The translations under genes were made by a program, and so were the position numbers. This document shows, in pieces, positions 9,911 through 18,431 of a DNA stretch of 64,000 bases (within the stretch, counting starts at the first letter, position 1; the number at the start of each line of letters is the position of its first letter). Origin of the DNA: Oscillospiraceae bacterium (GTDB lineage: Bacteria; Bacillota; Clostridia; Oscillospirales; Oscillospiraceae); assembly GCA_015068035.1 (NCBI GenBank), contig SVLI01000001.1, positions 124,001 to 188,000 on the forward strand. The letters run 5' to 3'. The notes under the pieces were generated by a model. The model made no database searches and was not told the DNA's origin. It worked only from the letters and a program-made list of their open reading frames with translations.

Positions 9911-9927
9911 GCGAATCGGCATAAATT

Positions 9928-9939
9928 GCGTTATAACGC
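9928..9939. promoter_or_regulatory. Palindromic operator 2
   Basis: GCGTTATAACGC repeats the 12-bp core of operator 1, centred 37 bp downstream in the early transcribed leader and 23 bases before the likely start codon. Confidence 0.75.
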
Positions 9940-9961
9940 TGAAAGCGAGGCGTTGATCTGC

Positions 9962-11209
9962 GTGGTCTATCTGAAAGTATCGGAAGTCGCAGAAAGATGG
10001 AATATGTCCAAACGGCGGGTTCAGGACCTGTGCCGGCTTAAGCTGATCCCCGGAGCGCAGCGCTGGGGCCGGGATTGGATGATTCCGGAAAATGCAGTCC
10101 GACCCCCGGACGGCCGGAGCAAGGCGGGCAAAGCCGCCAAAGAAGCCGCGGCGGCTCATGTTCCGCTGCTGCGCAAAAGCCCCATTCTGTCCATGACGAA
10201 TCTGTATACAGAGCCCGGCACGGCGGACAAATGCATTGAGGCGCTGTCGGAGCATCCGGAAACCCAGTCGCTTTTCATGGCGGAGATTGCTTACAGCCGG
10301 GGACAGATCGACGAGGTCTACCGCCACGCCCGGGAGTTTCTGATGGACCGCAGCGGCTTTTATGCGGTTATGGCGGGCGGCATACTGCTGGGTCTGGTCG
10401 CCATGTGGGAGGGCGACATCAAGCTCTGGAACGAAGCCCACAGGCACTTCTTTGACGCGCCCTGCAAAACCGATGTGGACCGGGACATTATTGACTTGGC
10501 CATAGCTTCCACGGACATCGCCATCCGGGACACCAACAAATTCCCCGACTGGTTCGCCCGGGGCTGTTTTGATAATCTTCCCCCGGATTCCCACCCCGCC
10601 GCCAGAGTCTACTACATCAAGCACCTGCTGATTCTTGCTCAGGAGTGTGCCTTGGGCAACGCGGAAATGAAGGACCTGGGCCGCATGGGGCCCATGAGAG
10701 TTCTCCCCTATATTCTGGAACCCATGATTTCCCAGATGGTGGCAGACAAGATCATCATGGCAGAGATCTATCTGCGGCTGATGGCCGCCGTGGCCTACCA
10801 TCAGATCGGCGATGACACGCTGGGCAGCATCCATCTGGACAAGGCCATCCGCCTGTGTCTTGCAGATGGCCTGTACGGCCCTTTGGTGGAGCATCGGCGG
10901 CAGTTGGGTCTGTTTTTGGACGATCACCTTGCCCTGATTGATCCCCAGGCGCTGAAAAAAGTCAAGACTCTGCACAAACAGCTTCATGCCGGCTGGACAA
11001 AGCTGCACAATGCGGTTCTGGACCGCTCGGTGCAGGAATCCCTCACCGTCAGAGAGCTGGAGGTGGCCCGGCTTGCTGCCTTTGGCCTGACGAATCAGGA
11101 GATTGCAACGCAGCTTTCTTTGTCCGTCCATACCGTGCGCTCTCTTCTGGACTCCGCCCGGGACAAAATCGGCGTGGACCGCCGCATCGACCTTTCGCTG
11201 TATATATAA
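9962..11209 (+). CDS. Two-domain transcriptional regulator: N-terminal helix-turn-helix, C-terminal LuxR-type HTH
   Basis: 415 residues. Residues ~1-45 (YLKVSEVAERWNMSKRRVQD...IPGAQRWGRDWMIPENAVRP) are the excisionase/MerR-like HTH common in clostridia. A ~300-residue all-helical, TPR-like middle region follows. The C-terminal ~60 residues (LTVRELEVARLAAFGLTNQE...LSVHTVRSLL) are a LuxR/GerE HTH. GTG 9962 is preferred because GAGG lies 11 bases upstream and the YLKVSEVAERW motif starts here. Two identical palindromes in its promoter suggest autoregulation. It precedes the sortase/adhesin genes and may control them, though those promoters lack the palindrome. Confidence 0.8.
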   Translation: MVYLKVSEVAERWNMSKRRVQDLCRLKLIPGAQRWGRDWMIPENAVRPPDGRSKAGKAAKEAAAAHVPLLRKSPILSMTNLYTEPGTADKCIEALSEHPETQSLFMAEIAYSRGQIDEVYRHAREFLMDRSGFYAVMAGGILLGLVAMWEGDIKLWNEAHRHFFDAPCKTDVDRDIIDLAIASTDIAIRDTNKFPDWFARGCFDNLPPDSHPAARVYYIKHLLILAQECALGNAEMKDLGRMGPMRVLPYILEPMISQMVADKIIMAEIYLRLMAAVAYHQIGDDTLGSIHLDKAIRLCLADGLYGPLVEHRRQLGLFLDDHLALIDPQALKKVKTLHKQLHAGWTKLHNAVLDRSVQESLTVRELEVARLAAFGLTNQEIATQLSLSVHTVRSLLDSARDKIGVDRRIDLSLYI

Positions 11210-11256
11210 TATCCCCATTTTTTATCCTCAGCACAAGGGATGTTTTCTCAAAAATT

Positions 11257-11306
11257 ATCCTCTATACTATCTTCAGAAGGAACGAGATAGTATAGAGGAT
11301 TTTTTG
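11257..11306 (+). terminator. Strong terminator after regulator gene
   Basis: ATCCTCTATACTATCT (11257-11272) pairs perfectly with AGATAGTATAGAGGAT (11285-11300), 12-base loop, T-run. Confidence 0.9.
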
Positions 11307-11322
11307 TTAAGGGGGTCTGGCC

Positions 11323-11649
11323 ATGAAGCGAGATGCCACAGTTCCCAGCGAGGGCGACCTCTACAGGGTTTATACCGTGGATAACCTCTCCTTTGAGATC
11401 CGGTATGGATATCACGCGGAAAACGAGCGGGGACGGATAGAGCCCCTGCCCATCTTTCCGGACATGGTTGCCACCCCGGTTTACACCAGCCGCGGAATCC
11501 CGGTAACAGCCTATGTCCAGGCGCCCTGCACGCATTACATCCCCCGACAGCACACGCACCCGGAAGAATGGTGCGGCGACTGTCTGCATTACGGCGGATA
11601 TCGGGAGAAAATGGGACACTGCCTTTGTCCTGAACGAAGAAAGGAATAG
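11323..11649 (+). CDS. Small Cys/His-rich protein preceding the sortase gene
   Basis: 108 residues. The first ~70 are beta-rich and contain EPLPIFPDMVATPVY. The last ~40 hold CTHYIPRQHTHPEEW, CGDCLHY and GHCLCPERRKE, five Cys plus several His, a probable zinc-binding module. AAGGGGGT precedes the ATG. It lies 54 bases upstream of the sortase gene with no terminator between, so it is probably the first gene of the sortase-adhesin operon. Family not recognised; cytoplasmic by lack of a signal. Confidence 0.7.
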   Translation: MKRDATVPSEGDLYRVYTVDNLSFEIRYGYHAENERGRIEPLPIFPDMVATPVYTSRGIPVTAYVQAPCTHYIPRQHTHPEEWCGDCLHYGGYREKMGHCLCPERRKE

Positions 11650-11703
11650 AAAAATGCGCAGGATTCCGGGGAACCGGAAAACGAGCAGGACAGGAGGTGT
11701 CGG

Positions 11704-12513
11704 ATGAAACGTAAAATACCACTGGTTATCCTGTGTGTTCTCTTTGCCGGCATAGCGGTCTACTTTGGCCTCGGGCTCTGTCGGCAGTGGCGGGAAAACA
11801 AAGCCGGGGAAGATGCCTACGAAGTTCTGATGCAGTATGTTGCCCCGCAGACGCCCTCTGCTTCCGCGGAGTCGGAAAAGGCAGAGTCTTCCCCCCTCCG
11901 TCCGGAAGCTTCACAGCCCGGGACGGCTGTCTCCGCAGAAGAAGCGGACGGCACAGTCTGGCCCCTTGTGGATTTCGATTCCCTGCAGGAAATCAATCCC
12001 GATGTGACCGGCTGGATTTGTATTGAAGGCACGAACATCAACTACCCCGTGGTTCAGGGCCCGGACAACAGCTATTACCTGTACCGTCTCTTTGACGGAA
12101 ACAGCAACAGCGCAGGCAGCATCTTCATGGATTACCGGAACGAGCGGGATCTGTCCGACCGAAACACCATCCTGTACGGCCATCATATGCAAAACGGCAT
12201 CATGTTCAACCAGATCACCAAATACAAGGACCAGGCCTTTTACGATCAGCACCCCACCGGCCTGCTTATGACGCCCGACGGAAATTACAAAATGGAATTT
12301 GTGGCCGGATATGTGACCGATATGAATGACGACGCCTGGAAAATGGAATTTGCATCCGACGAGGAGTTCTTCCTCTGGCTGCAGGACGCATTTTCCAAAT
12401 CCACCTTCACCGGCGCCGCCGAGCCCACCCCGCAGGATCGGGTGGTCACGCTCTCCACCTGCACCTATGAATATAATGATGCCCGGTATGTATTGGTGGG
12501 CATCCTGAAATAG
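11704..12513 (+). CDS. srtB: Class B sortase
   Basis: 269 residues. One N-terminal membrane anchor (IPLVILCVLFAGIAVYFGLGL), a Ser/Pro/Glu linker, then the sortase beta-barrel with WPLVDFDSLQEINPDVTGWI and INYPVVQGPDNSYYL, class B hallmarks. The catalytic His is in LYGHHMQNG (~159), the Cys in TLSTCTYEY (~252), and the Arg in DARYVLVGI (~261). Transpeptidase that attaches sorted proteins to cell-wall peptidoglycan. The adhesin gene, with a NPKTGD signal, begins 29 bases downstream and is the obvious substrate. Confidence 0.93.
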   Translation: MKRKIPLVILCVLFAGIAVYFGLGLCRQWRENKAGEDAYEVLMQYVAPQTPSASAESEKAESSPLRPEASQPGTAVSAEEADGTVWPLVDFDSLQEINPDVTGWICIEGTNINYPVVQGPDNSYYLYRLFDGNSNSAGSIFMDYRNERDLSDRNTILYGHHMQNGIMFNQITKYKDQAFYDQHPTGLLMTPDGNYKMEFVAGYVTDMNDDAWKMEFASDEEFFLWLQDAFSKSTFTGAAEPTPQDRVVTLSTCTYEYNDARYVLVGILK

Positions 12514-12542
12514 AACGCCGCCCCTAAAGGAGGAAACAGATT

Positions 12543-15500
12543 ATGAAGAAAAAACTTTTAAGCATCCTGATTGTGCTTGTCATGGTACTCTCGACGTTTC
12601 CCGCGCAGGTTTTTGCAACGGAAACCGGAAGTGAAAGCACCGATATCCCGGTTGTAACCGGAGACCCCACTCCCTCGGACGTGCCCGTTCCTGCGGAGCC
12701 GGCTCCCACCGGGGAGCCCGACCTTCTGACGGCGGCACCCCCTGCAGAAAGAGTCTGTGAGGAAGGCTGCATCCTGGAGGGAGAGGAAGAGCATCTGGAA
12801 AACGATGGCGAGTGCCTCGTCTGGATCCCCTGCACCGCCACCGAGGGCTGCGAAGGTCCCGACGGCCACGAGGGCGAATGCTATGGCGCCGCCCTGTATG
12901 CGGGTGAGCTGCCCATCCACTTCTTCCTGGCATCTCCCGGCAACATCACCAACCCCAACGGATCCTATATCAACTACTACGGTCCCTCCGGCAGTGCAAA
13001 CAACTGGGACGGCGCCTGGACCATCCCCAACATCAAGCAGAACGCCAGCTGGAGCACCATGTACACCCAGAACGGCATCCGGAACGTCTCCGAGGAATCC
13101 ATCGTAACCCAGTACATCGCGTCCTACCCCAACGGTCACAACGCCGCCTCCTTCAAGGATTTCGGCAGCGTGACCATCAACGGCACCGTTTACCGGGACA
13201 CCGAGTATGAGATCAAGTGGGTTTCCATCATGTGCCGCGACAATAAGCTCAACGACCGGGGCATGAACTGCAACCAGTACAGCTACAAGGATGAGCACAT
13301 CCATGTGGACGGCCTGCTGGTCAAGAAGGTCGAGCCCGGCGAAATGGAAGTCTTCAAAACGATCCCCCAAGCCGCCGTGTCTCAGACCGCTGCCACATCT
13401 TTCCATTTCAAGCTGGAGAAGATGCTGCAGGCCAGCCTGACCACGCCCCCCACCTCTGCCACCGCGGTGGATCCCGGCTTCGCGCCCCTGACGCTGACGG
13501 CCACCATCCCCGCCGGCAGAACGGAAGCCCAGATCATCGGCGGCTCCGAGATCACCTTTGGCTACTATAAGATGACGGAGATCAGTAATCAGAACTGGCA
13601 GATGGCCAGCATCGCGCTGACCGACGAAAGAGGCCGAACCCAAACCAGCGAAGCCGATGCCCTCTATATCTGCATCGCGCCCAACGGTACCGTTCAGTAC
13701 AGCACCGCGCCCTCCGGGCCCTATACCGTTATGCGCCGCGTTGCGATTGAGAACGAGCGCAAGCCCGTCACCGTGACTTACGAATGGAAGGTCTACAACA
13801 CAAACGGCACTTATACCAACCTGCCGGCCGGCGCGCCGGACGCGCCCGCTCCCGTAACGAACGTAAAGATCGGTTCCCAGTATGTCTATGATACCGAGTA
13901 TGTGACCGGCACCTCTTTCTACGACTACGATAACGGACTTCTGTATACCTTCCACGGCTGGGACACCTACAGCCACTCCGGCACCTATAACCCCAATCCC
14001 GGCGCAGGCTACTACGCGCTGGATGACGGGGACACCAACGCCGCCAACAATCCCACCATCGAAATCACCGCCGGCACCTATATCTACGGCAACTGGACCG
14101 TCACCGAGCTGGAGCCCTCCGCCGCTCATATTGCCATTGAAAAGGTCTTCATCGTGGACGGCGTGGAGATGACGCCCGCGGAAGCCGAAGGCCTTTGGTT
14201 CCTGGTGGACACCGGCATTGACCGGGATGGCGACGGCGACAGCCTCATTGATGTGACCTATTCCATGCTCCGCGCCACCGGCGAATACAAAATCCCTGTT
14301 TACCAGTATGACACGCCCTTTGTGTTCACGGAATACCATGCGGATGTTCCCGGTTACACAAGAACCACCACGATCGCCGTCAATGGGGATCGCATTGAGG
14401 ACTATGCCATCAACGGCGATTCCGTCACCGTGCGCATGAATCCGGTTTATCAGGGCGAAAATATCCATCTGGGCACCGTCACCTATACCAACAGCTACAC
14501 GAAGAATGTCGGCACGCCTGTTTCCGAATACCCGGTGCTGACCGTGCTGAAAACCGCCGCGGACACCCAGCTTGCGCAGGACGGCGTTGAATTCACCCTG
14601 TATAGTGACGAAGCCTGCACCAACGCGGTGGCCGTCATCACCACGGATGACGGCGGCCTGGCCTACCTCAATTTTGCTGACATTGAAAACGCAGCATCCG
14701 GCACCTATTATCTGAAAGAAACCGCGCCCTTGGCCGGATACCATGCAGATCCTTATGTGTATGCCATCCGCCTGACTTCCCGGAGCACAGAGGAGCTGAG
14801 AAACGATCAGTATGTGCAGATCACCTCTTACACGCTGTCGGTAACGCTGCCTGACGGATCTTCCGCAACCTATACAGAAGGCAGCAACAGCCTGCACATC
14901 TACAACGAACCTGTTTTGGGCAGTCTGAATCTGAGCAAGACCATCACCGGCATGGCGGACGCCCACAAGCCCAGCCTGAACGCAGTGGTCATTGTGCACG
15001 GCCCCATCACCCGTGACAGCCAGAACAGCATCACCGCCATCGGCTCCACCTGGCATTTGGAGCTCAACAGCGAAAACAGCTGGGCCGCTTCTCTGGAAAA
15101 CCTGCCCCTTGGCGAGTATCTCATCCACGAGAGTTTCGCCTCTGTCCATGGCTACACCTGGAGCGGCGTGACCTACGGCGATCTGGAAACCACCGTATAT
15201 AACCAAATCACCTCCGGCATCTTCCGGGTTGTGGATGACACCCCCATTGACCTGTCCCTGACCAACACCTATGAGGAATGGACAGCCGCCGACTTCTACA
15301 TCAAGAAGCTGAGCGAAAACGGCACCGCGCTTGCCGGCGCAGTCTTCACCCTCTCCTCTGACGAAGCAGGCGCAAACGTAGTCATGACCAAAACCACCGG
15401 CGCTGACGGTTACGCGCATTTTGATGGCTTCACCGTGCCGGATGGTCAAACTTCTGTGACCTACTACCTCCGGGAAACCAAGGCACCCGCAGGATACTAT

Positions 15501-18236
15501 TTGAGCAATCAGCTGTACAAGGTCGTAATTGCCGCGGTCACAGCCAACGGCAAAACCACCTATGAGCCGGAAATCACGTTGGTTGCCGGCAGAAGCACCG
15601 GCTTCGATATTACCACCGACTTGCTGACCGTTGTCAACTATCCCGTGCTGGGCGAGCTGACCCTTACCAAGGCATTCACGGACGGCCTTGTTCCCAGCGG
15701 TCTGGACTCTGTTTCCGTCGTGATCGGCGGCCCCAACGGCTACAGCAAAACCGTGGAGCTGCACAACGCCAACGGCTGGAGCGTGACGCTGGAAAACCTG
15801 GCTCTGGGTGAATACACCATTTCCGAGCCGGATGCAAATGTTCCCGGCTACACCTGGGATGTCAGCTATAGCAGCACCACCGTCACCCTGGCGGAAGCCA
15901 ATCCCGGTATGACAGCCCCCGGCACCGAAATCTCCGGAATCACCACAGTCACCAACCGGTACACCCGCAATGAAGAAATCTTTGAAGTGCCCACCGCCCT
16001 GACCGTGAAAAAGGTTGGCGAACAGGGCGAGCCTCTGGCCGGCGCAATCTTCACCCTGGATCGGCTGGCCGCTGACGGCGAAACCGTGGCATCTTCCGTT
16101 TCCTTCACCACCGGCGCTGACGGCACCGTACTGTTCGACCTCCTGTACGGCTACGAGCAGAATGACCAGCCCATCGACTGCACCTATATCCTCTCCGAAA
16201 CCAAGGCACCGGAAGGCTATGAAGCCACCTCCGCAACCTGGACCGTGACCGTCACAGAAGACGATGGGGAGATCCGCTGGACCCTCAATGAAAACAAAAA
16301 CATTTTTGAAGGTTTCTGGGATTGGGTTGTCGGCAACGTCAGCGCGGGTAGCTTCGAAAACGGCGTGCTCACCGTGGCCAACGTCCGCAGCAGAGGCAGC
16401 CTGTATATTGCGAAGGAAGTCACCGATCCCAAGGGCTTGTACGCCGATGCGGAGTATAGCTTCACGCTGGACTGCAGCGATGACGCTTTCGACAAGACCT
16501 TCACCCTGAAGGCCGGCGAAAACATCTCCATCGAAGATATCCCCTGGGGCACCACCTACACCCTCACCGAAAACACCGCCGGTGCCGCCTACACCAGTGC
16601 CATCACAGATGAAGCAAACGGCTTAATCTGGGAGTATGAGAATCGGATCATCGTCAGAAATACCTACAAATACACCACCCATAACAACGGACTGAATCTT
16701 CTGAAAGTCGACGCGGACGACAATGCCAAGGTCATCCCCGGCGCGGGCTTCACCCTCTATGCAGATGCGGAGCTGACCTCCAAACTTGGCGAGGAAGTGT
16801 TCAGCGATGAAAACGGCGCGCTGACGCTGCCCATCGAAAAGGCCGGCATCTACTATCTGGCAGAGACCACCACGCCCGCGGGCTACCACATCAGCCCCCT
16901 GGTGCGCATCGTTACCGCAGAGGAGAAGGCCGTGGTCAAGAACGCCGGCACCGCCGATGCCGTCACCGAGCTGCAGATGCACATCCGCGTCGCCGGACTC
17001 ACCGGCACCACGGAAAATCAGATTGACTACACCTACCGCATCGAAAACACCGCAATCAAGGCCCTGACCGTCAACGTGGAAAAGGTTTGGGATGACGGCG
17101 GCTATCACGCAAGACCCGATTCCGTGAAAGTGACCCTGTATCGGGATAACGCAGCCTTTGATACCGTCACCCTCAGCAAAAACAACAACTGGCGTTATTC
17201 CTGGACCAACCTCACCGACGAATACAGCTGGAGTGTGGACGAGGCGGAAATCCCCGCCGAATATGTGAAGTCCGTCACCAACGAGGGCAACGACTGGACC
17301 GTCACCAACACCCGGACCCCCAACCCCGCGGAGATCACCGTCACCAAGGCGTGGCGCCACAACGGCGGCAAGAATCTGCCCGAATCCGTTGCGGTGGTCC
17401 TGTACAGGGATGGCGAAGCGCATGACACCGTCATCCTGAGCGGCGACAACAACTGGACCCACACCTGGGCCGAGCTCACGGACGTGTCTGTGTGGAGCGT
17501 CAACGAAGTGGATGTTCCCGCCGGCTACACCAAGGAGATCATCACCGAAGACGGCCTGAAGTTTACCATCGTCAACACCCGCACCATCAACCCCGTGGAA
17601 GTCAAAGTCACCAAGGTTTGGGTCGCCTCTGAGGGCGTGATCCATCCCGAGGCCGTGGAGGCCGTCCTGTACCGGAACGGCGAAGAATACGACACCGTGG
17701 TTCTGAATGCGGAAAACCAGTGGAATCACATCTGGACCGGCCTCACCGACGAATACACCTGGAACGTGGACGAAAAGACCGTTCCGGAGGGCTACACCAA
17801 GAATGTGACCGGCGAGGGCTATGACTTCACCATCACCAACACCAAAGAGTTTACCTACATCGACATCGGTGTCAGCAAGGTATGGTATGGTGCGGGCGTA
17901 TCCCATCCCGATTCTGTAAATGTGACCCTGTATCGGGACGGCGAGGAATACGACACCGTAACGCTCAGCGCAGCGAACGGCTGGCGCTACACCTGGGAGG
18001 ATCTCACCGACGAGTTCGAGTGGACGGTGGATGAGCCCTCCGTACCCAGCGGCTATAACAAGACCGTCCGGCAGGACGGCTGGAACTTCACGGTGGTCAA
18101 CACCCATGAAGACAATCCTAAAACCGGCGATTTCAGCAATCTGTCCGGAATGGGCTTCCTTGCTGCGATCGGTGTTGTTGGCTTCGCCATCACGGCTCTG
18201 ATGCTCCTTCCCCGCCGCAAGAAAGAAAAAAACTAA
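12543..18236 (+). CDS. Giant CnaB/SpaA-type surface adhesin with NPKTGD sorting signal
   Basis: 1,897 residues. Signal peptide (to about FPAQVFA); Pro-rich stretch with a Cys-rich insert (~70-113); N-terminal adhesin-like region (~120-270); FctA-like beta domain (~268-405); SHIRT/InlB-repeat-like segment (~410-530); then alternating FctA-like and SpaA/CnaB prealbumin domains to ~1500, the latter marked by VLK or VKK strands and YYLKETAPLAGY-type E-boxes that can form isopeptide bonds. Four tandem CnaB repeats span ~1507-1857. The end is NPKTGD, a membrane helix and a RRKKEKN tail. It should be displayed on the cell wall by the adjacent sortase B. AAAGGAGG precedes the ATG; a strong terminator follows. 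Confidence 0.93.
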   Translation: MKKKLLSILIVLVMVLSTFPAQVFATETGSESTDIPVVTGDPTPSDVPVPAEPAPTGEPDLLTAAPPAERVCEEGCILEGEEEHLENDGECLVWIPCTATEGCEGPDGHEGECYGAALYAGELPIHFFLASPGNITNPNGSYINYYGPSGSANNWDGAWTIPNIKQNASWSTMYTQNGIRNVSEESIVTQYIASYPNGHNAASFKDFGSVTINGTVYRDTEYEIKWVSIMCRDNKLNDRGMNCNQYSYKDEHIHVDGLLVKKVEPGEMEVFKTIPQAAVSQTAATSFHFKLEKMLQASLTTPPTSATAVDPGFAPLTLTATIPAGRTEAQIIGGSEITFGYYKMTEISNQNWQMASIALTDERGRTQTSEADALYICIAPNGTVQYSTAPSGPYTVMRRVAIENERKPVTVTYEWKVYNTNGTYTNLPAGAPDAPAPVTNVKIGSQYVYDTEYVTGTSFYDYDNGLLYTFHGWDTYSHSGTYNPNPGAGYYALDDGDTNAANNPTIEITAGTYIYGNWTVTELEPSAAHIAIEKVFIVDGVEMTPAEAEGLWFLVDTGIDRDGDGDSLIDVTYSMLRATGEYKIPVYQYDTPFVFTEYHADVPGYTRTTTIAVNGDRIEDYAINGDSVTVRMNPVYQGENIHLGTVTYTNSYTKNVGTPVSEYPVLTVLKTAADTQLAQDGVEFTLYSDEACTNAVAVITTDDGGLAYLNFADIENAASGTYYLKETAPLAGYHADPYVYAIRLTSRSTEELRNDQYVQITSYTLSVTLPDGSSATYTEGSNSLHIYNEPVLGSLNLSKTITGMADAHKPSLNAVVIVHGPITRDSQNSITAIGSTWHLELNSENSWAASLENLPLGEYLIHESFASVHGYTWSGVTYGDLETTVYNQITSGIFRVVDDTPIDLSLTNTYEEWTAADFYIKKLSENGTALAGAVFTLSSDEAGANVVMTKTTGADGYAHFDGFTVPDGQTSVTYYLRETKAPAGYYLSNQLYKVVIAAVTANGKTTYEPEITLVAGRSTGFDITTDLLTVVNYPVLGELTLTKAFTDGLVPSGLDSVSVVIGGPNGYSKTVELHNANGWSVTLENLALGEYTISEPDANVPGYTWDVSYSSTTVTLAEANPGMTAPGTEISGITTVTNRYTRNEEIFEVPTALTVKKVGEQGEPLAGAIFTLDRLAADGETVASSVSFTTGADGTVLFDLLYGYEQNDQPIDCTYILSETKAPEGYEATSATWTVTVTEDDGEIRWTLNENKNIFEGFWDWVVGNVSAGSFENGVLTVANVRSRGSLYIAKEVTDPKGLYADAEYSFTLDCSDDAFDKTFTLKAGENISIEDIPWGTTYTLTENTAGAAYTSAITDEANGLIWEYENRIIVRNTYKYTTHNNGLNLLKVDADDNAKVIPGAGFTLYADAELTSKLGEEVFSDENGALTLPIEKAGIYYLAETTTPAGYHISPLVRIVTAEEKAVVKNAGTADAVTELQMHIRVAGLTGTTENQIDYTYRIENTAIKALTVNVEKVWDDGGYHARPDSVKVTLYRDNAAFDTVTLSKNNNWRYSWTNLTDEYSWSVDEAEIPAEYVKSVTNEGNDWTVTNTRTPNPAEITVTKAWRHNGGKNLPESVAVVLYRDGEAHDTVILSGDNNWTHTWAELTDVSVWSVNEVDVPAGYTKEIITEDGLKFTIVNTRTINPVEVKVTKVWVASEGVIHPEAVEAVLYRNGEEYDTVVLNAENQWNHIWTGLTDEYTWNVDEKTVPEGYTKNVTGEGYDFTITNTKEFTYIDIGVSKVWYGAGVSHPDSVNVTLYRDGEEYDTVTLSAANGWRYTWEDLTDEFEWTVDEPSVPSGYNKTVRQDGWNFTVVNTHEDNPKTGDFSNLSGMGFLAAIGVVGFAITALMLLPRRKKEKN
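17065..18110 (+). repeat. Four tandem CnaB repeats within the adhesin gene
   Basis: Units of ~87 codons start near 17068, 17335, 17599 and 17860. Each reads VxKVW...P.SV.V.LYRDG...DTV.L...N.W...W..L.D...W.V.E..VP.GY...V......F.V.NT. Sequence identity between units is moderate, not complete, so duplication is not very recent. Confidence 0.85.
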
Positions 18237-18287
18237 GGCTCAGATGTGATCCCCGGATCGCAAACAAAGGCTAAAATTTAACCCAAC

Positions 18288-18328
18288 AAAAAAGATCCGC
18301 CCGAGTTTCCTCGGGCGGATCTTTTTTT
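18288..18328. terminator. Terminator of the adhesin operon (bidirectional)
   Basis: GATCCGCCCGAG (18294-18305) and CTCGGGCGGATC (18310-18321) with A-run before and T-run after. Confidence 0.92.
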
Positions 18329-18347
18329 AGATAGTTTTTTTAATGGT

Positions 18348-18431
18348 TCAGATTCCGTACAGCAGCCACAGGTAGATATACGCGGGGATAATAGTCGCCA
18401 GCGTGAACGGAGTGTTTTGAAGCTTCACTCC
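18348..18431 (-). pseudogene. Possible C-terminal remnant of a membrane transporter gene
   Basis: On the minus strand an in-frame tail reads NTPFTLATIIPAYIYLWLLYGI then stop (shown in two overlapping parts: NTPFTLATIIPAY, AYIYLWLLYGI). It looks like the last membrane helix of a transporter such as a CstA-like protein. Only 27 codons are open, with no start or ribosome binding site. Confidence 0.3.

Noticed and set aside
12558-15764. 1,068-codon minus-strand frame inside the adhesin gene
   Set aside because: GC-rich third positions on the plus strand create it; the plus-strand frame has clear domains and signals.
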